From: Brachyspira innocens ATCC 29796
GTDB lineage: Bacteria; Spirochaetota; Brachyspiria; Brachyspirales; Brachyspiraceae
DNA length: 43,351 nt
Direction: 5' to 3'
Assembly: GCF_000384655.1 (NCBI RefSeq)
Contig: NZ_ARQI01000106.1
Span: 1 to 43,351 of the forward strand
The notes beneath the pieces were generated by a model. That model was not told where the DNA came from, did no database searches, and was given only the letters and a program-made list of their open reading frames with translations. Shown one piece after another: positions 18,226 to 28,400 of this stretch (position 1 is its first letter; each line of letters opens with the position of its first letter). The position numbers and the translations under genes are program-made.

Positions 18226-18273
18226 ATATACCCATATACCCTACTTGAAAAAATATGTAAGCTATGATATAAT
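18226..18273 (+). promoter_or_regulatory. copA promoter with tandem ATATACCC repeat
   Basis: TTGAAA (18245-18250), a 17-bp spacer and TATAAT (18268-18273) with an extended -10 TG form a near-consensus promoter. Directly upstream, ATATACCC is repeated twice in tandem (18226-18233 and 18234-18241). That position suits a metal-responsive regulator, though the regulator is unknown. Confidence 0.7.
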
Positions 18274-18350
18274 TCTATTGTTAGATTGCTTTAACATTTA
18301 AATGATGTATAATTGAATGATTAATTTTTTATAATAAAGGATTTGGTTTT

Positions 18351-20627
18351 ATGAAAATGACTTTAAGAATAGGCGGAATGCATTGTGCTGCTTGTTCTAG
18401 GGCAGTAGAAAGAGCATTAAAAAAAACAGAAGGCATTGAAGAAGCTAATGTTAATATAGCTACAGAAAAAGCTGTTCTTAATTTTGACGATAAGAAGTTA
18501 AAATATAATGATATAGTAAATGTAGTAGTAAATGCTGGATATCAGGTAGTAGGTAAGGAGGAAGATCCTGCTGAAAGAAAGGCTAAAGAGATAAAGGAGC
18601 AGAAGATAAGATTAATAGTATCTGCTGTATTTTCTATACCTCTTTTTTATATATCTATGGCACCGATGGTTAGTATAGTTAAATTTCCTATACCTAGTTT
18701 TTTGGTTCATCATATAAACCCTCAGGTTTTTTCTATAGTAGCTATACTTTTATGCGTACCTGTTATGATATCAGGTTATAAGTTTTATACATTAGGTTAT
18801 CCTGCACTTTTCAGAGGATCACCTAATATGGACTCGCTTGTAGCAATAGGTACAACTGCAGCATTTGTATATAGTATATATTCTAGTATTTTGGCATTTA
18901 TGGGGCTTAATCCTCATGGCGAAAATCTTTATTATGAGTCAGCTGCTGTTATAATCACATTGGTACAGTTTGGTAAATATCTAGAGGCTAGAAGCAAAGG
19001 AAAGACTGGAGAGGCTATTAAAAAACTTATGGGACTTCAGCCAAAAACTGCAACTATTATAAAAGACGGTGAAGAGAAAGAGATAAAAATTTCAGAAGTA
19101 AAAGTTAATGATATAGTTTTGGTACGACCCGGGGAGAAGATACCTGTTGACGGAGAGATTATAGAAGGATACAGCAGTGTAGATGAATCAATGCTCACTG
19201 GTGAGAGTATACCAGTTGAAAAAAGTGTTGGTGATAAAGTTGTTGGTGCTTCAATTAATAAGACTGGAAGTTTTAAGTTTAAGGCACAGAAAGTTGGTGC
19301 TGATACGGCATTAGCTCAGATTATAAAGTTAGTAGAAGATGCACAAGGCTCAAAAGCCCCTATTGCACATATTGCTGATGTTGTATCTTCGTACTTTGTA
19401 CCTGCTGTTATCACTATAGCTTTGATATCTGGTATAATTTGGTTTATAGCTTTGCATAATTTTGTATTCTCTTTAACCGTATTTGTGTCAGTATTAGTTA
19501 TAGCTTGTCCTTGTGCTTTGGGGCTTGCTACTCCTACTGCTATAATGGTGGGTACTGGAAAAGGTGCTGAGCTTGGAATACTTTTTAAAAATGCTGAAGC
19601 TTTGGAAATATCTCAAAAAATAAATGCGGTGATGTTTGATAAAACAGGTACTCTTACAGAGGGCAAACCTTATGTTACTGATATTATTTCTGATGATAAA
19701 GATAAACTTCTTTTAATAGCAGCTAGTGCTGAAAACGGAAGCGAACACCCATTAGGGGAGGCTATAGTAAGAGAGGCTAAAGAAAAAAATATTAAACTCC
19801 TTGATATAGAAAATTTTAAAGCTATAGCTGGTTTCGGTATAGAAGTTTTTATTGATAATAAAAAAGTTTTAATGGGTAATGATAAACTTATGAATAAAGA
19901 AAATATAAATACGGAGAATTATCATTCATATATGGATAGCCTTTCAAAAGAGGGCAAAACCCCAATGTATGTTGCCTATGATAATGAACTTTTAGGTGTT
20001 ATAGCTTGTGCTGATAAATTAAAAAAAGAAAGCATTGATGCAATAAGAAGACTTCATAAATTGGGTATAAAAACAGCTATGATAACAGGAGACAATAAAA
20101 ATACTGCTAATTCTGTAGCAAAAGAAGCAGGCATTGATATAGTATTTGCCGAAGTTTTACCAGAAGAGAAATCCAAAGAGGTTAAAAAACTTCAGGACGA
20201 AGGAAACATTGTTGCTATGGTAGGAGATGGTATAAATGACGCTCCTGCTCTAACTCAGGCTAATGTTGGTATTGCTATAGGAAGCGGTACTGATGTTGCT
20301 ATAGAGAGTGCTGATATAGTATTGGTAAAGTCAAACACCAATGATGTAGTAACAGCAATAGAATTGAGCAAGGCCACTATGAGAGATATTAAACAGAATC
20401 TTTTTTGGGCTTTTTGCTATAATGTTATAGGTATACCGATAGCTGCAGGAGTTTTGCATGTATTTAGAGAGCCTTTAATAGCTTCTTCTATAGGAGATTT
20501 TTTAGTTGCTATTATGGGTAAGGATTTACTTTTGAACCCTATATTTGCAGCTCTTGCTATGAGTTTGAGTTCTGTTTCTGTAGTTACTAATGCTTTAAGA
20601 CTTAACTTTTTTAAACCAAGTAAATAA
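18351..20627 (+). CDS. copA: Copper-exporting P1B-type ATPase
   Basis: 758 residues, inner membrane, pumps Cu(I) out at the cost of ATP. It has one N-terminal heavy-metal domain (about 1-70) with GMHCAAC, eight expected membrane helices, and the ion-path motif C386-P387-C388. The phosphorylation site is D430 in [18 protein letters not shown] is the nucleotide-binding HP motif, and [10 protein letters not shown] is the hinge. CPC plus the HMA domain makes copper the best prediction. AAAGGA precedes the start. A strong promoter with a possible operator lies upstream and a strong terminator downstream. No chaperone copZ or regulator gene is adjacent. Confidence 0.95.
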   Translation: MKMTLRIGGMHCAACSRAVERALKKTEGIEEANVNIATEKAVLNFDDKKLKYNDIVNVVVNAGYQVVGKEEDPAERKAKEIKEQKIRLIVSAVFSIPLFYISMAPMVSIVKFPIPSFLVHHINPQVFSIVAILLCVPVMISGYKFYTLGYPALFRGSPNMDSLVAIGTTAAFVYSIYSSILAFMGLNPHGENLYYESAAVIITLVQFGKYLEARSKGKTGEAIKKLMGLQPKTATIIKDGEEKEIKISEVKVNDIVLVRPGEKIPVDGEIIEGYSSVDESMLTGESIPVEKSVGDKVVGASINKTGSFKFKAQKVGADTALAQIIKLVEDAQGSKAPIAHIADVVSSYFVPAVITIALISGIIWFIALHNFVFSLTVFVSVLVIACPCALGLATPTAIMVGTGKGAELGILFKNAEALEISQKINAVMFDKTGTLTEGKPYVTDIISDDKDKLLLIAASAENGSEHPLGEAIVREAKEKNIKLLDIENFKAIAGFGIEVFIDNKKVLMGNDKLMNKENINTENYHSYMDSLSKEGKTPMYVAYDNELLGVIACADKLKKESIDAIRRLHKLGIKTAMITGDNKNTANSVAKEAGIDIVFAEVLPEEKSKEVKKLQDEGNIVAMVGDGINDAPALTQANVGIAIGSGTDVAIESADIVLVKSNTNDVVTAIELSKATMRDIKQNLFWAFCYNVIGIPIAAGVLHVFREPLIASSIGDFLVAIMGKDLLLNPIFAALAMSLSSVSVVTNALRLNFFKPSK

Positions 20628-20665
20628 AAATACAATTAGTTTATAAAAGCTCATACTTACTCCAT

Positions 20666-20715
20666 GATCCATAGAAACTTAATTTTATATTTTGATTTCT
20701 ATGGATCCGTTTTTT
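20666..20715 (+). terminator. Rho-independent terminator after copA
   Basis: A perfect 12-bp stem, GATCCATAGAAA (20666-20677) with TTTCTATGGATC (20696-20707), is followed by GTTTTTT type sequence to 20715. Confidence 0.9.
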
Positions 20716-20927
20716 AAATACAATTTCATAATCTATGTGGTATAAAAATAATAAATCTCTTGACACTTCATAAAATATATAAATCTGATAAATTTCATAT
20801 AAAAGAATTATCTTAAAAATAAATTATAAGGAACTTTTAATAATACAATTCGTCTAATAGATTAAATAGCATGCTATATTATAACAACTTAAAACTACAT
20901 AATTTCACAATAGGGGTAAAATTATAT

Positions 20928-21596
20928 ATGAAAAATAAAATTAAAATACTTATAGATATAATAATGACTGTTCTTTTTTTTGTATTAATTGGGTATCGTT
21001 TTACAGGTCGTACTATACATGAATATTTGGGCTATTTGATTTTTATATTTTTTATACTTCATCATATACTGAATTTTCATTGGTATAGAAATCTTAATAA
21101 AGGAAAATATAGTTTAAATAGAATATTAAATACATTTATAAACTCTATGTTTCTTATATGTATGCTTGGATTAATTATAAGCGGAATATTATTTAATAGA
21201 AATGTAGTTGAATTTTTTAATCTTGAAGGCATTAAAGTATTTAATAAAAGACTGCATATAATCTGCTGTTATTGGGGACTTGTATTGATGTCTGTACATT
21301 TAGGCATGCATTGGGGTATGTTTATAAATATGAGTAAGAAATTGATAAATATAAAAAAGCAAATATATATGATAACTGCTTTATTAGTAGCTGTATACGG
21401 AGTGGTTTCATTTATAAAGAGAGGTATATATATAAGATTATTTTCAGTTACAAGAGTACCTCCTTATGAAGAGGCTTTTATATTTTTTCTTATTGATCAT
21501 TTAGCTATAATGGGGCTTTTTATATTTATTACATACTATTTACATATATTAAGCAATAAATTAAATAAGGTTAATGTTATAAGCAAAAAACTTTAA
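20928..21596 (+). CDS. DUF4405-like membrane cytochrome b protein
   Basis: 222 residues from the start chosen here. An in-frame ATG at 20871 adds 19 residues, but AGGGG lies 11 nt before 20928 and the first helix begins right after it. There are about five to six hydrophobic helices. Paired histidines in helices (HEYLGYLIFIFFILHHILNFHW and RLHIICCYWGLVLMSVHLGMHW) resemble the heme-binding pattern of DUF4405/cytochrome b561-like proteins. Such proteins often pass electrons across the membrane to flavin-binding partners. No FMN-binding partner lies next to it. The substrate or partner is unknown. Confidence 0.75.
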   Translation: MKNKIKILIDIIMTVLFFVLIGYRFTGRTIHEYLGYLIFIFFILHHILNFHWYRNLNKGKYSLNRILNTFINSMFLICMLGLIISGILFNRNVVEFFNLEGIKVFNKRLHIICCYWGLVLMSVHLGMHWGMFINMSKKLINIKKQIYMITALLVAVYGVVSFIKRGIYIRLFSVTRVPPYEEAFIFFLIDHLAIMGLFIFITYYLHILSNKLNKVNVISKKL

Positions 21597-22226
21597 AATT
21601 AGATATAAAGCTTCATATTACGACATTTTTTACGTACTGTTAATTGGTATAATACATATACTACTTTTAGCTAAAAAAGTTATATATTTTAGGTTTATTC
21701 TTATAAAAAAATTTGTTTAACTAACATTTGGCAATTTTGGAGTATAGCATAAATGCGAGTATATAGCTAAACAACTATAATTTATCAAAAATTAATTTTT
21801 TAAATATATTCTGGTTTTATTAATATGTAAAAGTATTTTTATGTATTAAGCAGAGATGATATATTACTGCATAAATAATTCAGCATTTGTATGGCTTATA
21901 TATTTAAGCTGTACAAATTCATTTTTTAGTCGATAGTTTATAAGTTTTTATGAATGCTCTGCTGCGTTATGTATAGATATAAAAAAATAGATATGAAAAA
22001 ATATGACTATGCAGCATATAAAACATTATTTTTATAATATTATAATTTCATAATAAATTTAAAATGTATATATATAATTACGAAAAACTGAAAAAAATTC
22101 ATAATTTTTATCAAAGATAATGTTAAAAAATTCTGGAAATACGGAAAAATTTAAATAAATCATACATTTTTTTCATTATTTGTATGGTTAACAGAACATT
22201 TTTCCTAATAATTCATACTTACGATG
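21597..22226. other. Long intergenic region upstream of vsp1
   Basis: No gene is seen in these 630 bp. It contains AAAAAAATTTGTTTAACTA at 21705-21723, repeated exactly at 23765-23783 before the G tract. It also contains a copy of the dispersed repeat ACAACTATAATTTATC...TTAATTTTTTAAAT at about 21767-21806. The remainder is AT-rich with an imperfect repeat around GCTCTGCTGCG (21956-21966) and ATGCAGCATATAAAAC (22010-22025). Confidence 0.5.
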
Positions 22227-22254
22227 TTGACTTTTTATAAAAATTATGTAGACT
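22227..22254 (+). promoter_or_regulatory. Promoter of vsp gene 1
   Basis: TTGACT (22227-22232), a 16-bp spacer and TAGACT (22249-22254). The same layout, with a TATAAA in the spacer and TAGACTAA at the -10, recurs before the second vsp gene, which supports the call. Confidence 0.65.
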
Positions 22255-22275
22255 AATAAGTAGAGGATCTTTATG

Positions 22276-22314
22276 GTGTCTATTGAGTTACTTAAGCAAT
22301 CTCTCAGTAGACAC
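22276..22314 (+). promoter_or_regulatory. 5' leader stem-loop of vsp gene 1
   Basis: GTGTCTATTGAG (22276-22287) pairs with CTCAGTAGACAC (22303-22314), with one G-U pair and a 15-nt loop. It lies near the 5' end of the predicted mRNA, about 36 nt before the start codon. There is no following T tract, so it is not a terminator. An mRNA-stabilising or regulatory role is inferred. Confidence 0.7.
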
Positions 22315-22350
22315 TGTCAAAAGACTATAAAAAATTTAGGAGAAAAAACA

Positions 22351-23466
22351 ATGAAAAAAGTTTTATTGACAGCTATGGCTATATTAACCGTAGCAAGTGC
22401 TTCTGTGTTTGGTATGTATGGTAACGCTGATTCTTGGATTGACTTCCTTGTGCATGGCAACCAATTCAGAGCTAGAATGGGTCAATTAGGTTTCACATTA
22501 GGCAACGGCACTATTAAAGGTACTTTCGGTTTCAAAGCTGACACAGGATATATGGGTTCTATTCTTGTTGCTCAAACAGGAAACGACAATAAGGAGTTTG
22601 ATTGGACTCGTTTAGATGCAACACTTTCTGCTGGTATAGGATACACTTCTGATGCATTTGGTATAGGTGTTGGTTATAACTATACTATGAAAGCTAATGA
22701 TGGTTCTGGAATACATACTCCAGTATTAACTATAAATGCTTTAAATGACAACTTAAGAATAGCTATACCTTTCCAAATAGCTGCTATGAGTAAAGACAAT
22801 CAAGATTCATATGGTATAAAAGATTATATGGGTATAAGAACTGATATTCAAGTAAGATATTATACTGGTATAGATGCTTTCAATGCTATAAGATTCTACT
22901 TAAAATACGGTCAATCTGGATTTACTTCTACAAGAGCTTTATATGATAATAAATATGCTGCTTCTTCTTTGGGTTTACAATTAAGATTATATTTCTTAAA
23001 CACTACTATAGGAAATGTTAATGTTAACCCATACATCAAATTGGTATACAATACAGCTATAAAAGGTTCTTCTGCTAGTGTTGGTTCTTACAATAGTCTT
23101 AATACTGCAGGAGTTTTTAATGGTCCATATTCATCAGGATCAGCAGGCGATACAGGTGCATATGACTTTACTATAGCTCCAGTATTGGGTTTAGGTGCTA
23201 ACAGCGATATAGTAAGCGTATGGTTTGAACCTTCTTTAGGTTACAGTGTAAGTGGTGCTAAAAACTCTGCTTTGACTCACAAACTTGCTTGGGGTGCTTA
23301 TGCTGAATTATACTTGACTCCTGTTGAAGACCTTGAATGGTATTTCGAGCTTGATGTTAATAACACAGATTCTACTGTATATGTTAGACAAGGTTCTACT
23401 CCAGTATACTTTGAAACTTCTACTGGTATCACTTGGTATCTTCCTTCTTTGGGCGGAGATCAATAA
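22351..23466 (+). CDS. Brachyspira variable surface protein family, copy 1
   Basis: 371 residues from the chosen ATG, which AGGAG precedes; an in-frame ATG 78 bp earlier would read through the leader hairpin and is rejected. The signal peptide has core LLTAMAILTVASASVFG, then MYGNADSWIDFL. The mature part is rich in aromatic/Gly beta strands (GFTLGNGTIKGTFGFKA, FGIGVGYNYTM, QVRYYTGIDAFNAIRFYLKYGQ, TGITWYLPSLGG), as in an outer-membrane beta-barrel. This matches my memory of the roughly 39-kDa Vsp/Bhmp39 family of Brachyspira, abundant surface antigens. It is a tandem paralogue of 24047-25162 with the same length. It has its own promoter and terminator. Confidence 0.88.
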   Translation: MKKVLLTAMAILTVASASVFGMYGNADSWIDFLVHGNQFRARMGQLGFTLGNGTIKGTFGFKADTGYMGSILVAQTGNDNKEFDWTRLDATLSAGIGYTSDAFGIGVGYNYTMKANDGSGIHTPVLTINALNDNLRIAIPFQIAAMSKDNQDSYGIKDYMGIRTDIQVRYYTGIDAFNAIRFYLKYGQSGFTSTRALYDNKYAASSLGLQLRLYFLNTTIGNVNVNPYIKLVYNTAIKGSSASVGSYNSLNTAGVFNGPYSSGSAGDTGAYDFTIAPVLGLGANSDIVSVWFEPSLGYSVSGAKNSALTHKLAWGAYAELYLTPVEDLEWYFELDVNNTDSTVYVRQGSTPVYFETSTGITWYLPSLGGDQ

Positions 23467-23502
23467 TAGTTTGACAGACTATAACTCATAGAGTTTTTAT
23501 AC

Positions 23503-23538
23503 AGAGGCTTAAACTTCGATAGTTTAGGCCTCTTTTTT
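23503..23538 (+). terminator. Rho-independent terminator after vsp gene 1
   Basis: AGAGGCTTAAACT (23503-23515) pairs with AGTTTAGGCCTCT (23521-23533) around a 5-nt loop with one G-U pair. T's follow to 23538. Confidence 0.9.
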
Positions 23539-23981
23539 CTTCATATATATAACTTTCAATTAATACAGGTCATAACCTTAAATTCATTATTAAAATATTC
23601 ATTTTTCATTAGGCGGTTTTCAAATACCTATTATTTTTAGCCTATAAAAAATAATTGGCTTGTTTCAAAACTATTTATAGCTGCTGTGGCTAGGCTGTTG
23701 TAGGCACAGCTCTAATATGTAAAATTTATATTAAAAAAATTAGCATTTCTTGGCTTATTTTGTTAAAAAAATTTGTTTAACTATAAAGGGGGGGGGGGCG
23801 GGTACAGTAGATTGTAAATAAAATTTACATTATTTTTTCACCTCGTATCCTTATATGAAATACAGGCTTATTATTATACTTTCTGGAAAATATATTAATG
23901 ATTATTTGAAAAATGCATATAAAAACAATATTAAAAAAAATTAGATTTTTTAAAAAAATCAAAAAATTTTTTGAAAAAAAT
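23539..23981. other. Intergenic region between the vsp genes
   Basis: No gene is seen. It contains a hairpin-prone GCTGTGGCTAGGC...GGCACAGC piece (about 23681-23711), a CTTGTTTCAAAAC fragment related to the inverted repeat at 13321, the 19-bp motif shared with 21705-21723, the 11-G tract, and poly-A/T rich sequence just before the vsp2 promoter. Confidence 0.5.
23788..23798 (+). repeat. Homopolymeric G tract (11 G), possible phase-variation element
   Basis: Eleven consecutive G's, then C and GGG, in otherwise very AT-rich DNA. The tract lies about 184 bp upstream of the -35 of the second vsp gene and about 250 bp before its start codon. Such tracts change length by slipped-strand mispairing in other bacteria; whether this one does is not shown. 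Confidence 0.85.
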
Positions 23982-24010
23982 TTGAATTCTATAAATAATT
24001 TTCCTAGACT
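23982..24010 (+). promoter_or_regulatory. Promoter of vsp gene 2
   Basis: TTGAAT (23982-23987), a 17-bp spacer and TAGACT (24005-24010). It shares TATAAA within the spacer and TAGACTAA at the -10 with the vsp1 promoter. The predicted leader is only about 30 nt and has no hairpin. Confidence 0.65.
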
Positions 24011-24046
24011 AAAGCTATAAAATAAAAAACATTAGGAGTGAGAAAA

Positions 24047-25162
24047 ATGAGAAAATTTTTATTAACGGTAATGGCTATTTTTGTATTGGCATGCGGTTCA
24101 GTGTTTGGTATGTACGGTGCGGATAATACTTGGCTTTTCTTCCTCATTCATGGAAATCAATTAAGAGCTAGAATGAATCAGCTTGGCTTTACACTAGGAA
24201 ACGGCACTATTAAAGGTACTTTTGGTTTTAAAGCTAATACTGGATTAACTGGTCAGATTTTTACATCAAGAGCAAATACAAATTTAGAAGCTACTATATC
24301 TGGAGGTATAGGATATACTGGTGATGGTTTCGGAGTTGGCGTGGGATACAATTATACTATGAATAATGTTTCAGGTATTAAAATGGTTGATGCTCATACC
24401 CCTGTAGTAGTATTTAATGCTGTTAATAATAATTTAAGAGTGGCAATACCTGTAAGTATAAGTAAAAAAGATGATGTAGGAAATGGAAGAACTGACTATT
24501 TAGGTTTGAGCATACCTGCACAGGTAAGATACTACACTGGAATAGATGCTTTCAATTATATAAGATTTGAATTTAACTATGGTCAAAACTCTTATAAACA
24601 AGGTGGAGAAGAATATTCAGCTAAAAATTTAAGTTTCCAATTAAGACTTCATTTCTTAAATACTATAATAGACAATGTAGTTGTTAATCCATTTATAAGA
24701 ATAGATTTCGCTTCTGCTTTAGATGCTAAAGGAAAAGCTGCTATAGTTGGAACTCTTAATGGCAGTTATACTACTGATATTAAAGCATGGACTGTTGCAG
24801 GTGCCTCTAAAGCAACTGCTGGCCAGGAAGCATATGACAGAAACCCTTATGACTTGAGAATACTACCTAGTATATCTTTAAGCGTTAATACTGATATTGT
24901 AAACTTTATATTTGAACCAGGTTTAGGATATAGGGTTGAAGATGACGGAATAAAAGGAAGCAAACTTGTACACAGTTTATATTGGTCAGCATACGGAGAA
25001 GTTTATGTAAGACCTATAGAGGCTTTGGAATGGTATTTTGAAATGGACGTAAATAACGGAGTACCTAAAATACAGTCTCCAGTAAATAGTTTGCCTATAG
25101 CATTCGGTGCCAACACTGGTATAACTTGGTATTTACCTTCTTTAAATCCTAATGCTCAGTAA
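24047..25162 (+). CDS. Brachyspira variable surface protein family, copy 2
   Basis: 371 residues. The ATG at 24047 has GGAG 8 nt before it; an in-frame GTG at 24038 overlaps that GGAG and is rejected. The signal peptide core is FLLTVMAIFVLACGSVFG, then MYGADNTWLFFLIHGNQ. The Cys in the signal (LACG) looks like part of the hydrophobic core and not a good lipobox, though lipidation is not excluded. The body is collinear with copy 1: GFTLGNGTIKGTFGFKA, GFGVGVGYNYTM, VRYYTGIDAFNYIRFEFNYGQ and the C-terminal TGITWYLPSLNP. It would be an outer-membrane surface antigen. The G tract upstream could affect its expression. Confidence 0.88.
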   Translation: MRKFLLTVMAIFVLACGSVFGMYGADNTWLFFLIHGNQLRARMNQLGFTLGNGTIKGTFGFKANTGLTGQIFTSRANTNLEATISGGIGYTGDGFGVGVGYNYTMNNVSGIKMVDAHTPVVVFNAVNNNLRVAIPVSISKKDDVGNGRTDYLGLSIPAQVRYYTGIDAFNYIRFEFNYGQNSYKQGGEEYSAKNLSFQLRLHFLNTIIDNVVVNPFIRIDFASALDAKGKAAIVGTLNGSYTTDIKAWTVAGASKATAGQEAYDRNPYDLRILPSISLSVNTDIVNFIFEPGLGYRVEDDGIKGSKLVHSLYWSAYGEVYVRPIEALEWYFEMDVNNGVPKIQSPVNSLPIAFGANTGITWYLPSLNPNAQ

Positions 25163-25186
25163 AACATCGTTGTCATAAAATATAAA

Positions 25187-25234
25187 GGCAGGGTTAAAAA
25201 ATAGTATTACAATTTATCCCTGCCATTATTTTTT
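25187..25234 (+). terminator. Rho-independent terminator after vsp gene 2
   Basis: GGCAGGGTTAAA (25187-25198) pairs with TTTATCCCTGCC (25213-25224) with one mismatch. ATTATTTTTT follows. Confidence 0.85.
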
Positions 25235-25235
25235 A

Positions 25236-25445
25236 ACTTTATTCTAATCCCCGCCCTTTTAGATTTAAAAGCTTTATTTTTTATATAAACTTTGATTAAA
25301 TCTTTTAAGTCTTCACTTCAAAAAGTGCACCCGCCCAAGCGTTATTTAAATTTGTAATTTATACATCGCACGATAAATAAAAAACTAGTTAATAATCCGC
25401 TCTGAATTATTAACTAGTTTATTTTTTTAATCTATTTACCGTGCG
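25236..25445 (-). repeat. Dispersed 349-bp-family repeat, partial copy
   Basis: Read on the minus strand it has the core bounded by CGCACGGT-like and CGTGCGATG ends (25364-25445), then the arm AAATTTAAATAACGCTTGGGCGGG, then AAATCTAAAAGGGCGGGGATTAG. Its interior differs from other cores: AACTAGTTAATAAT (25383-25396) and ATTATTAACTAGTT (25406-25419) form a perfect 14-bp stem followed by T's, which could also act as a terminator. The 3' end of vsp2 abuts the GGGCGGGG side. Confidence 0.8.
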
Positions 25446-25463
25446 TATTATAATAAATAAAAA

Positions 25464-28400
25464 TTAATCTCCAAAAACACTTTTCACTATACTGTAAATT
25501 GAAGAAGCAAATCTTTTTTCTACTTTTAGAGGATTAATTAGAGTTTCAATGCCGTCATTTATCTCGCAAAACTCTATATCGCCAAACTCAATATCTTCAT
25601 TAGCGTCCATTCCAAAATACATATAATCAAATGAAATATGAACAGCAATATTAAGATAAGTATCTTTTAATATGTACTCAGAGAAAGTTCCGCCGTCCAT
25701 AGTCTCGCCTCTAGCCATGTCATATTTATTTGCTAATGACATCAATACGCCTGCTTTTATTTTTTTGGAATTAAGAGAAGTAATTTTATTTTCACTTATA
25801 TCTTTTTCTGTAATATCAGAATATTTGAAATCAAGCTGTTCTATAGGCTGTGATATCTCATAGTCTGATAATTGAGTTTTCCATTTTGCTATAGTGTCAG
25901 AGTTTAATTCTGAAGGGTGTACTAAAGTTATTAAAGCATTTTCTTTGAGAGTGTATTCTTCTTCATCAACTGTATTGAAAGTGCCGTCTTCCATATATCT
26001 GAAACTTTCTATTAAATTGTTATTCTCATCATAAACGCCCCATATTAGTTTTAATGCGAATAGATTCATTATAGGGTTTTCAACAAATACAGTTTTGAAA
26101 TTATTATAAGTCCATTTTCTGCCGTTTAATAATACTTTCTGAAGTCTTATTTTCTGACTCTGTATTAAAGTTTTTATTTCTTTTTTGAGAGCAGTGCATT
26201 CTTTTTTGGCGTTATCTGCTTCTGTTTTGTCATCTTTGCTGTTTGGAGCTGGGAGCGATTTTATTATTTTTTGTTTGTCATTATCTGTTATTGTGAGTTC
26301 AAGATCATTGTTTATTGATAATGTAAATGTTCTTTTTGCCTCTCCTCCATAGCTTAAAACTTTTTCTCCTTTTCTGTCAAATCCGAAATTAGGTATTATT
26401 CTGTCTGAAAGCTCATCGGCTGTCATATCAAGTAAGTATGCAACATTTTCCATAGTCTCTATTGCTACTTCTTTTATTTTTGCAGTAGGTGCTTTTCTTG
26501 TGAGGCTGTCTACCAATATTAATGCATAGCTTTTTCCGTTTAATGCGATACATTTTACAATAAATGCCCCCATAACAGTACGGGAACCTTTAGCAAACTC
26601 TTTTATAAGAGGATAAACTTTATCTATCTTTGAATTATTAGAATATAAAAGATAAGGTATTAAAATATTTTTCTTTGTTGCTTCGTAATTAGAATCTTTC
26701 CAATAAATATATAACATTTCCAAAGCATTGGTAAATGAATCAATATCAAGAATCTCAGTAAGCATATCGCAGTCTTTTAATCTGGCAGGCTCAACTAAGT
26801 TCATATATTCCATAATAATATATTTAAATATTCTCTCATCAGCCAATTTTCCATTATTGTATAAAACTTTTGTCAAATGAACATCATCTAAAAACTTAAT
26901 ATTTTTTTCATAATTTGTATTGTAATAAGTATCTATAAACTCCAAAGCCTCATCAATACTTTTGAAATTATCGCCGTATTTTTTAAGATTCCAATTCTTA
27001 ATAATATTTTTTAATGCCCCTTTAAGTTCTGATGATCTTATTTTCTCTGACATCTTTTCAACATATTCTCTTGTAATAGCTTCATTATCAGAAATAGCTT
27101 TAATACAATATCTTTTTACTTCGGCTCTCTTTGTATTTTCAAGAACTGTATAAACTAAATGATAATCATTATAATGACATTTATTATACAAAGTCTTTAA
27201 TATATCTAATGCTGTATTTTTATTTGATGCTATATTATCTTTTATAAACTTATCATCATTTAATATATTTACCACTTCATCAAAATAGCTTTTAAATAAT
27301 TCATCTTTTACGCTATTTATAATAACATTATTATTTTCATCTACGCATCTAAGCTCTTTATATAATGTAGGAAGACATTTTCCGCCATAGTCGTAATAAT
27401 AATTTGAAAAATCTCCTGCATAATCAAAATAGTATGAAGTGAGAATTTCTTTTAATGTAATATTTAATTCTTTATTATTTAATAAACTATCAATAACTTC
27501 TTTTAAAGTTTTCTTTCCTATAGATGCCTGCACTTCTATATATTTTCTTATTCCAAGCTGAATTGGTAAATATTTAAAAATATCAATAGCAAACTTTTTA
27601 TAGTTTTTCATTTCATCGCTGTCATAATTAAATAAAGAGTATAAATAATAAAGTTCTGTATCAAGACTAACTTCAGGAAGGCTATCCCATCTGTTGCTAT
27701 ATAGATTGTATGCATTTTTTTTGTCTGTATAATATTCAATAAGCGTATCAAAGAGTTTATTTTTATCTTTATCAAATATTTCTTCTATTTTTACTGTAGT
27801 TGTAAATGTTGGTCTCTTATTATATCTATTAGATTTATCTTCTGTAAATTTATTAACTATAGTTTGAAATACAGGTATAGACTTTTTTAAATTATTTGCG
27901 TCTATATTATTATCATTATGCTCTAATAAAACACCGCTAAGTACTATAAATATTCTTTTGTTTCTATCATTTTTTAAATCATTTCCTACTAAATTATAAA
28001 CTTTATAAAAATCTTCTTTATAGTTTAAATATAAATCTCTTGCTCCATAAATAAACTCATAACGAAAATAATCTTCAAAATGTTTTGCTATAAATATAAA
28101 AGAGTTTGGATAATTTATTGCTTTGAGGAATTTATCTTTGGCTTTATAAGGATTACTGTAATCTAATAATCTTAAATACTGTCCAAGTTCAATATTCATA
28201 TCAATAATATATTCTTCATTATTATTTAATACTTCTACAAATTTATTTTTTATAGCTTCGTTTTTATCTAAAAGAGAAGCAATTACATTTAAAGTGTCAT
28301 AAAGATTTGGCAAAACATCAAATGATTTTATAGCAGCATTTATGTATTTATCATCGCATTCTTTATTATTTTTTATAACAGAACATATTGCAATCAATGG

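Noticed and set aside
20417-20635. 72-codon frame antisense to copA
   Set aside because: It lies wholly inside the well-supported copA gene and has no independent support.
22276-22314. Terminator before vsp1
   Set aside because: The stem is good but no T tract follows on either strand; it is in the leader of the gene.
22273-22350. Upstream ATG adding 26 residues to vsp1
   Set aside because: It lies inside the leader hairpin, has no signal-peptide character, and the downstream ATG has AGGAG.
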